Shown: positions 59,438 through 64,000 of the stretch, piece by piece
Position numbering within the stretch: the first letter of the stretch is position 1
Layout: every line of letters begins with the position of its first letter
Source of the DNA: Spiroplasma endosymbiont of Atherix ibis
GTDB lineage: Bacteria; Bacillota_I; Bacilli_A; Mycoplasmatales; Mycoplasmataceae
Length of the DNA stretch: 64,000 nt
Direction: 5' to 3'
Assembly (NCBI RefSeq): GCF_964020005.1
Contig: NZ_OZ026474.1
Coordinates: forward strand, 868,001-932,000
The notes under the pieces: model-generated
What the model saw: only the letters and a program-made list of their open reading frames with translations
What the model was told of the DNA's origin: nothing
The model's database searches: none
Translations under genes and position numbers: made by a program

Positions 59438-60677
59438 TTATATAATTTATTATCCTTTCTTTATTATTTCATCCTAGGTTATTTAGTTCCTCTATTTTAT
59501 AATTAATTAAATAATTATATTTTTTATTTATTTTTTCATATGAGTAATCAATTTTATAAATATCATTATTAATGTTATTAGAAATATAATCCACTAAGAA
59601 ATATCTTGAATTGAGATTAATAAGCCTACTATAAATAATTTAGTTATTATATAAAGGATTTCAAAGTATCCCTTTTATTCCAACTTAACTATCTTCTACT
59701 ATATTTTTAGTAAATAAATATTTTGTCATGTTAGAATTAATTATTTCATACTTATCTTCTTTTTGTCTAACTTCATCTATAACTTTTTTAATACTATAAT
59801 AACTAGTAAAATTAAAATCACTTTTCAGCTTTGCAGTAGAAGTTAAAAAGTCCGTTCTATTTAGTCCTTTTAAATAAAGTTTAAAAAAAGTATTCATTTT
59901 ATTTCCTAATAAAGAAAAATCTAGATAATTTCATAAACTATATTTATTTTCTAAAATCATAATAGGATCTATTGTATTTGAATACCTTCACTTAGTTTTA
60001 ATATTTATATCATTTCTTAATAATTCAAAATAATTTCTTTTATATTTGAAATTAAAATCATAATTTATATAACTGTAAGCTAAATTAGCAATTGTAACTG
60101 TACATTCATTTTCATCGTATTTATGCTGAGTTAAATTTCTTCTATCTATTTCAATACTGCCATAATTAGTATGAGGTTTTAGTTCAAAACCTTCTACATC
60201 ATAGCTAGCACTATAAGAAATAAATAAATACTGTTGATCTTCAATTAAAATGGCTGGTATATCTAATTTTATAAAATCAAAATTACTTAATATATATTTA
60301 CCATTTCTTTTTGCATTAATTATATAACTTGGTATTTTAAATAAATCTTCCTTGTCATTTTTTATTGCTTGAATACCTTTTTTAGTTCTTATATAAAATT
60401 TAATTAATCCCAATTTAAAATGAATTTTAGTTTCATTTTGATATGTTTTTTTAAAAAAATTATGAAAATAATCATAACCTCCAGCATTAGATAAACTAGG
60501 TCTTATAAATAATCTATAATATTCTTTTTTATTATAAGTAAATTTTTCGTTAATAAAGATGACATCAATATTAAAAGTATTTATTTCAACAGAACTTACT
60601 TTTATGAATTCCTTATTTTGATTCTGTTGAGAAAATTTTATTTCATCTTTTAAAGCTATATTTAAAATACTAATCAC
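59415..60677 (-). pseudogene. Unknown gene broken by two in-frame TAA codons
   Basis: 421-codon frame (ISILNIALKDEIKFSQQNQN..., beta-rich blocks such as YYRLFIRPSLSNAGGYDYF and CTVTIANLAYSYINYDFNF). TAA at 59685-59687 and TAA at 59640-59642 interrupt it, with coding-like sequence after both (SRYFLVDYISNNINN to NEKEKNI). There is no convincing start codon: the only GTG (60677) lies inside the GAGGTG site. Overlaps the next gene by 23 bases. No family recognised. Confidence 0.55.
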
Positions 60678-60700
60678 CTCAATTAAAAAATCGTCTTTTT

Positions 60701-60733
60701 AAATAAAAAAATCTCTTTTTTTAAAAAAAGAGA
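60701..60733 (-). terminator. Terminator after tRNA-His
   Basis: Stem TCTC plus seven T against seven A plus GAGA (60712-60733). On the minus strand it is followed by seven T. Confidence 0.75.
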
Positions 60734-60748
60734 CGTTAGTTTCTTAAA

Positions 60749-60825
60749 TGGGGCGTGTAAAGGGAATTGAACCCTCGAGTGCCGGAACCACAATCCGGAG
60801 CGTTAACCACTTCGCCATACACGCC
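60749..60825 (-). tRNA. tRNA-His (anticodon GTG)
   Basis: 77 bases with encoded CCA. Acceptor GCGTGTA/TACACGC is preceded by an extra G(-1) paired with C73, the hallmark of tRNA-His. Anticodon GTG at 60789-60791; T-loop GTTCAATTC. A TATAAT -10 lies about 20 bases upstream (60846-60851). Confidence 0.96.
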
Positions 60826-60899
60826 ATAAAATATTTCACTTATTTATTATACTAAAAAAATTTTTTATGTGCTAAAAAAAATAAAAAAATTATAAAATA

Positions 60900-62030
60900 A
60901 GAAAAACAAAAACTTTAATAACACAAGAAACCCTAAAAAAGTGGTGATTGTTCATTCTAATACAATCTTTAGATAAAAAGAACTGAAATTGCTTAATGAA
61001 AATAAATTAAATTGAAGCAAGATCACAATCAAAATATAAAGATGAAGAATTAATGTCTTTAAATGGAAAGTACTGCTCAAACATGAGTAAAAAAAATGAT
61101 TTTAGAGTTAGAAAAATCAAATATTTGGAGTTTCTTAAGAATAAAATATCTAAAAAATAAATGAGAAATATAAATTCTCAATTTATATTTTATGTAAAAC
61201 TTCAAATCTCTCAAAATTAGGGTATTACTATTAACTTAAAAAGGCAAACAAAATTTTAATTTCTAAGATATTTCAATAAAAAACTTAATTAAACATTATT
61301 TCTTTCAAATATAAATAGTCTTATCGTTACAAAAAAATAACTTTAATTATAAATTTATTAGAGGGAATAAACTCGAAAAAATGAATAGTTTATAAATACA
61401 TGAAATTATTTAAACTTTCTTATAATACAAGAAAAATAAATAAATATAATTTAAGTTCACAACACAGAAAATATGAAAATAAACTTAATAGAAATTTTAA
61501 TTCTAGCTATTTTAGAGAAAAATTTGGTACAAATATTTCATATTTGCAATTTAGAACTAGAACAATTTACTTAAGTAATATAAATAATTTATATAGTAAA
61601 AAAATTCTAGATTATCAATTAAATAAAAGTTCAAACTTTTAATTTGTAAAAATAATTTAATAAATACTTTAAAAAAAGTAATGTATGCTAAAAAATATAA
61701 TTCACTCAGATTGAGGTTGGCATTATATTGGTAACGACTATTTTGAGGTTTGCAGAAAACTTAATATAGAAATTTAAATGTCAAGACAAAGTAATTCTGT
61801 CAATAATGCTACTTGTGAAACTTTTTTTTAATCTCTTAAAAGAATCTATTTACTACAAAAAGCAAATCATTAATCTAAAAGATGAAATAAAAGAAAGTGT
61901 TAAAGATAATATTCACTTGTATAATATTTTAACATTTCATTCAAATATAAAAAAATATGAATCCTAGTAGTTTTGCTATGAGTCATATTTAATTTTTTTT
62001 AGTTTGTATTGTCCAGTTATATTGACAATC
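60900..62030 (+). mobile_element. Decayed IS3-family element (orfB remnant)
   Basis: Plus-strand fragments of an IS3 OrfB integrase core with several stops and frameshifts. 61400-61642 encodes NRNFNSSYFREKFGTNISYL, where the first catalytic Asp of the TDISYL-type motif is Asn, then YLSNINNLYSKKILDYQLNK. 61697-61800 gives IHSDWGWHYIGNDYF, the second DDE region, then MSRQSNSVNNATCETFF with the catalytic Glu. The element ends around the CCAGTTATATTGACAAT sequence near 62020. Left boundary unclear. Non-functional. Confidence 0.75.
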
Positions 62031-62082
62031 TCATAGTTTAAAATAGAGATTTTTTTATTAATAATTAAAAATTAATTCATTA

Positions 62083-62746
62083 TTAGTTAGATAACTTATC
62101 AATTCCTAATTCATCAATTTTTCAAGATTTTGAACCTGTAACTAATTTTGAAGTTGATTTTGCTGTAATTGTAACACTTCCTTCTTTAATATCAATAGCT
62201 TCTATTTTAGAAAAATCAACATCTGAAGTTTCTATTTTTTCAAGTCCTTTAACTGTTTTTAAAGCCCTAATAACTTCATCAACTGTTGTATCATTTGTTG
62301 GAGTTAAGTTAATTTTAACTGTTGATAAAATAACTTTTTCTGTTGAAGCGATTTTTTTAGCAATTGTAACTGAAACTGAAACTGAAACTGACGCAATTTT
62401 TTCTGTTGAAGCAATTTTTTTATCATCCTTTGCTTTAAACATAACATCAATTTTTTCTTTAACTTCTTTATCTGTTAATTTATCTGCAGTAGTTGCAACT
62501 ACAATAGTTACTTCTCCTGCTTTTTGTGTTCCAGATTTAATTTTTACTATTAAAACTGATTTATCTGCTTGTTTAAAACTAATTATTCCATCAGCTGTAA
62601 TTTTATTTGATTTAACTGTATATTCTTTTGATAACTCTTTTTTCACTTAAAGTAATATCACTTGCTTTACTTCCACAAGCAATAACTGTTGTAGTTGTAG
62701 TTGCAACTAAACCTGCTGCACCTAATAATCCTAATATTTTTTTCAT
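62083..62746 (-). pseudogene. Spiralin-like surface lipoprotein with a frameshift after the lipobox
   Basis: Starts MKKILGLLGAAGLVATTTTT at 62746 (GAGGAGG site), with lipobox VIAC and lipidated Cys at residue 24, then GSKASDITLSEK. Here the frame runs into an A6 tract (62638-62643) and would stop at TAA 62612. The remaining body lies in another frame: KELSKEYTVKSNKI, SFKQADKSVLIVKI, DKLTDKEVKEKIDVMFKAK and a C-terminus DELGIDKLSN. Frame is restored by A5 or A8. Total about 220 residues, spiralin size. Contains a hexanucleotide repeat and a duplicated KIASTEK segment. Either phase-variable, a pseudogene, or a sequencing error in the homopolymer. Confidence 0.8.
62368..62391 (-). repeat. Hexanucleotide repeat (4 units) in the spiralin-like gene
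   Basis: The plus-strand unit AACTGA occurs four times without interruption, encoding the Ser-Val alternation in IASVSVSVSVTIA. Unit changes would add or remove Ser-Val pairs without shifting the frame. Confidence 0.85.
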
Positions 62747-62786
62747 TCTTCCTCCTCTTTTTAAAACAATTTAAATTCATACTATG

Positions 62787-62817
62787 ATTATACACCTACT
62801 TTTTTAAAAAATGTCAA
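62787..62817 (-). promoter_or_regulatory. Strong promoter of the spiralin-like gene with homopolymer spacer
   Basis: Consensus TTGACA (62812-62817) and TATAAT (62787-62792) on the minus strand, separated by 19 bases that include T6A6. The spacer is two bases longer than optimal, so its length could tune expression. Confidence 0.65.
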
Positions 62818-62849
62818 CACTTTTTTTGACTTTTTTGACGCCAATATTC

Positions 62850-63420
62850 CCTGAATGTATTCCAATTTTAGATGATATTTTTTATATACTAATAGAAAAG
62901 ATAACATATATGGCAAAAAAGTACAATAATTTAGAAAATGAACTCAAGAAGAAAAAAGAAAAAAACTTATAAATCAATAATAATAGATTAATTCACAAAA
63001 AAGTTATTTCATTAGATATTTCTTATAGAATGTCTGCAAGATTTATAATTGCTATTTTAAATAGAGCAATTAATATTATTAAAAAGGTAAAAGATCAGAG
63101 TCGAATAATTATTTCCTCAGATCATGAAGTTCTATAAACAAGCAAAAACTAAAAAATGTTTATGATTCAAACAATTTAACTATATCAATGGGAAAAAAAC
63201 ATGTGCAAATAACTTTTTTATTAAAAGCTATCATTTTTTGTTTAAAAAGGAACAATTCATAATAATAAATATGAATTACTGAAAAATTATATAAATAATG
63301 CTATTGAATGAGATAAATAATATAAATAAAAAAATATTAAATATAACTCTTAGCAGTTTTAATATGATTCATATTTAATATTTTATTTAACTTATTTTCC
63401 AATTATATTAACAATATCAA
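62850..63420 (+). mobile_element. Second decayed IS3-type remnant
   Basis: Heavily degraded plus-strand fragment. ISSDHEVL then TSKN resembles the IS3 SDxGxxYTS block, and LTISMGKKHVQ follows where SMSRKG is usual. The tail (TATGATTCATATTTAAT..., near 63360-63410) matches the tail of the remnant at 61980-62030, so both derive from related elements in the same orientation. Boundaries not determined. Confidence 0.55.
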
Positions 63421-63430
63421 TTATTGTATT

Positions 63431-64000
63431 TTAAGAAACAGTAAAAACTTCTGGTTTTTCAAGAATTGATTTAACTTTTGCAAGGAATTGACCTGCTTCT
63501 GAAGCATCAATAATTCTTTGATCTACTGTTAAACTCATATTCATTATTGCTTTAATAGCTAATTTTTCATTATAAACTACAACTGGTTTTTTAACAACTT
63601 TACCTACTCCAACAACTGCAGCATTTGGATAAAAAATTGTTGGAGTTGCTTGAATTGCTCCAATATTTCCATAATTAGCAATTGTGATTGTACTTCCATC
63701 AGCTTCATAATTATAAAGTTCTCCTGATCTAAGTCTTGAAGTTACTTCTTTAATATCTATTGCAACTTCTTTTATTGATAATTTTTCAACAAATTTAAGT
63801 ACAGGAATAATTAATCCTTCAGTTGTTTCTGTTGCAAGACCAATATGATGATATTTTTTAATTAATACTTCATTTGTTTCAGCATCATAACTTGAGTTTA
63901 ACTTTGGATATTCTTCAAGAGCAATAGAGATAGCTTTTGCAATAAATGAAATTGTAGTAAATTTTATATTATTTTGAGTTTGTTTTAAGATATGTTTCAA
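63431..64000 (-). CDS. pdhC: Dihydrolipoamide acetyltransferase (E2 of pyruvate dehydrogenase), C-terminal part
   Basis: 189 visible residues of the 2-oxoacid dehydrogenase acyltransferase catalytic domain; the lipoyl domain and start lie outside the window. TTISFIAKAISIALEEYPKLN, HHIGLATETTEGLIIPVLK and YGNIGAIQATPTIFYPNAAVVGVG are standard. The active-site block, normally DHRxxDG, reads DQRIIDAS: the catalytic His is Gln and the Gly is Ala. This may impair acetyl transfer or be a lineage variant. Spiralin-like and IS remnants lie downstream. Confidence 0.9.
   Translation of the reverse strand: MKHILKQTQNNIKFTTISFIAKAISIALEEYPKLNSSYDAETNEVLIKKYHHIGLATETTEGLIIPVLKFVEKLSIKEVAIDIKEVTSRLRSGELYNYEADGSTITIANYGNIGAIQATPTIFYPNAAVVGVGKVVKKPVVVYNEKLAIKAIMNMSLTVDQRIIDASEAGQFLAKVKSILEKPEVFTVS

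Noticed and set aside
61400-61642. Independent 80-residue gene
   Set aside because: Its sequence is a piece of an IS3 transposase core (SYL... YLSNINNLY) with decayed flanks in the same frame, so it is part of the remnant, not a gene.
62368-62391. CRISPR-like repeat
   Set aside because: Four uninterrupted 6-base units without spacers inside a coding frame; a simple sequence repeat. No CRISPR array or cas gene was seen anywhere.
60900-63420. Prophage or plasmid integration
   Set aside because: Only IS3-type transposase fragments are recognisable; no phage structural, integrase or plasmid genes were found.

Overview
The window comes from a helical mollicute, most likely a Spiroplasma. Base composition is very AT-rich. 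Nearly every long gene is open only if TGA is read as Trp (translation table 4). A tRNA-Trp with anticodon UCA, which reads UGA, sits beside a tRNA-Trp(CCA), and a spiralin-like lipoprotein gene lies near the right end. The species cannot be named from the sequence alone. Coding coordinates below join the segments that a standard-code translation would break at TGA.

Layout. 1-9.1 kb (minus): smc, rnc, plsX, a 13-cysteine small protein, a giant FtsX-type permease, a membrane protein, fakA and an Asp23-family gene. 9.2-9.7 kb (plus): rpmB and tRNA-Leu(CAA). 9.7-14.9 kb (minus): thiN, rpe, rsgA, prkC, stp and rlmN, a signalling/translation cluster whose neighbours mostly overlap. 14.9-20.1 kb (minus): a decayed Ig-like surface protein, an rsmB interrupted by a stop, gmk and rsmD. 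20.2-26.4 kb (plus): def, rnjA, an amino-acid permease and two envelope proteins. 26.5-30.1 kb (minus): an unknown gene, pgk, a Panacea/SocA-like protein and gapA. 30.2-39.2 kb (minus): the replication/repair cluster dnaI, dnaB, fpg, polA and dnaE. 39.5-45.1 kb (minus): membrane proteins (one decayed), a membrane-anchored J-domain protein, thiI and ezrA. rpsD (plus) has a structured leader. 46-54.6 kb (minus): tsaC, an SDR, pgsA, an unknown gene, tyrS, a YtxH/DUF948 pair, two coiled-coil proteins, pncB and a YtpR-like gene. 54.6-58.0 kb (plus): four tandem degV genes. 58.0-60.8 kb (minus): two tRNA-Trp, fur, acpP, two decayed genes and tRNA-His. 60.9-63.4 kb: a frameshifted spiralin-like gene between two IS3-type remnants. 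The end of pdhC closes the window.

How the genes fit together. A fatty-acid-to-membrane route is scattered through the window: FakA kinase, four DegV/FakB-type fatty-acid-binding proteins, PlsX, AcpP and PgsA. The replication genes form one block, glycolysis is represented by gapA and pgk, and information processing by rpsD, rpmB, tyrS, thiI, rlmN, rsmD, rsgA, def and tsaC.

The most unusual feature is repeated gene decay by single in-frame stop codons (TAA, once TAG) in frames that are otherwise open, seen in five genes. In a code-4 genome a Trp TGA codon is one G-to-A transition from TAA. Alongside this are a possibly phase-variable spiralin gene (homopolymers in both promoter spacer and coding start), a degV array being reshaped by recombination, and a folded rpsD leader.
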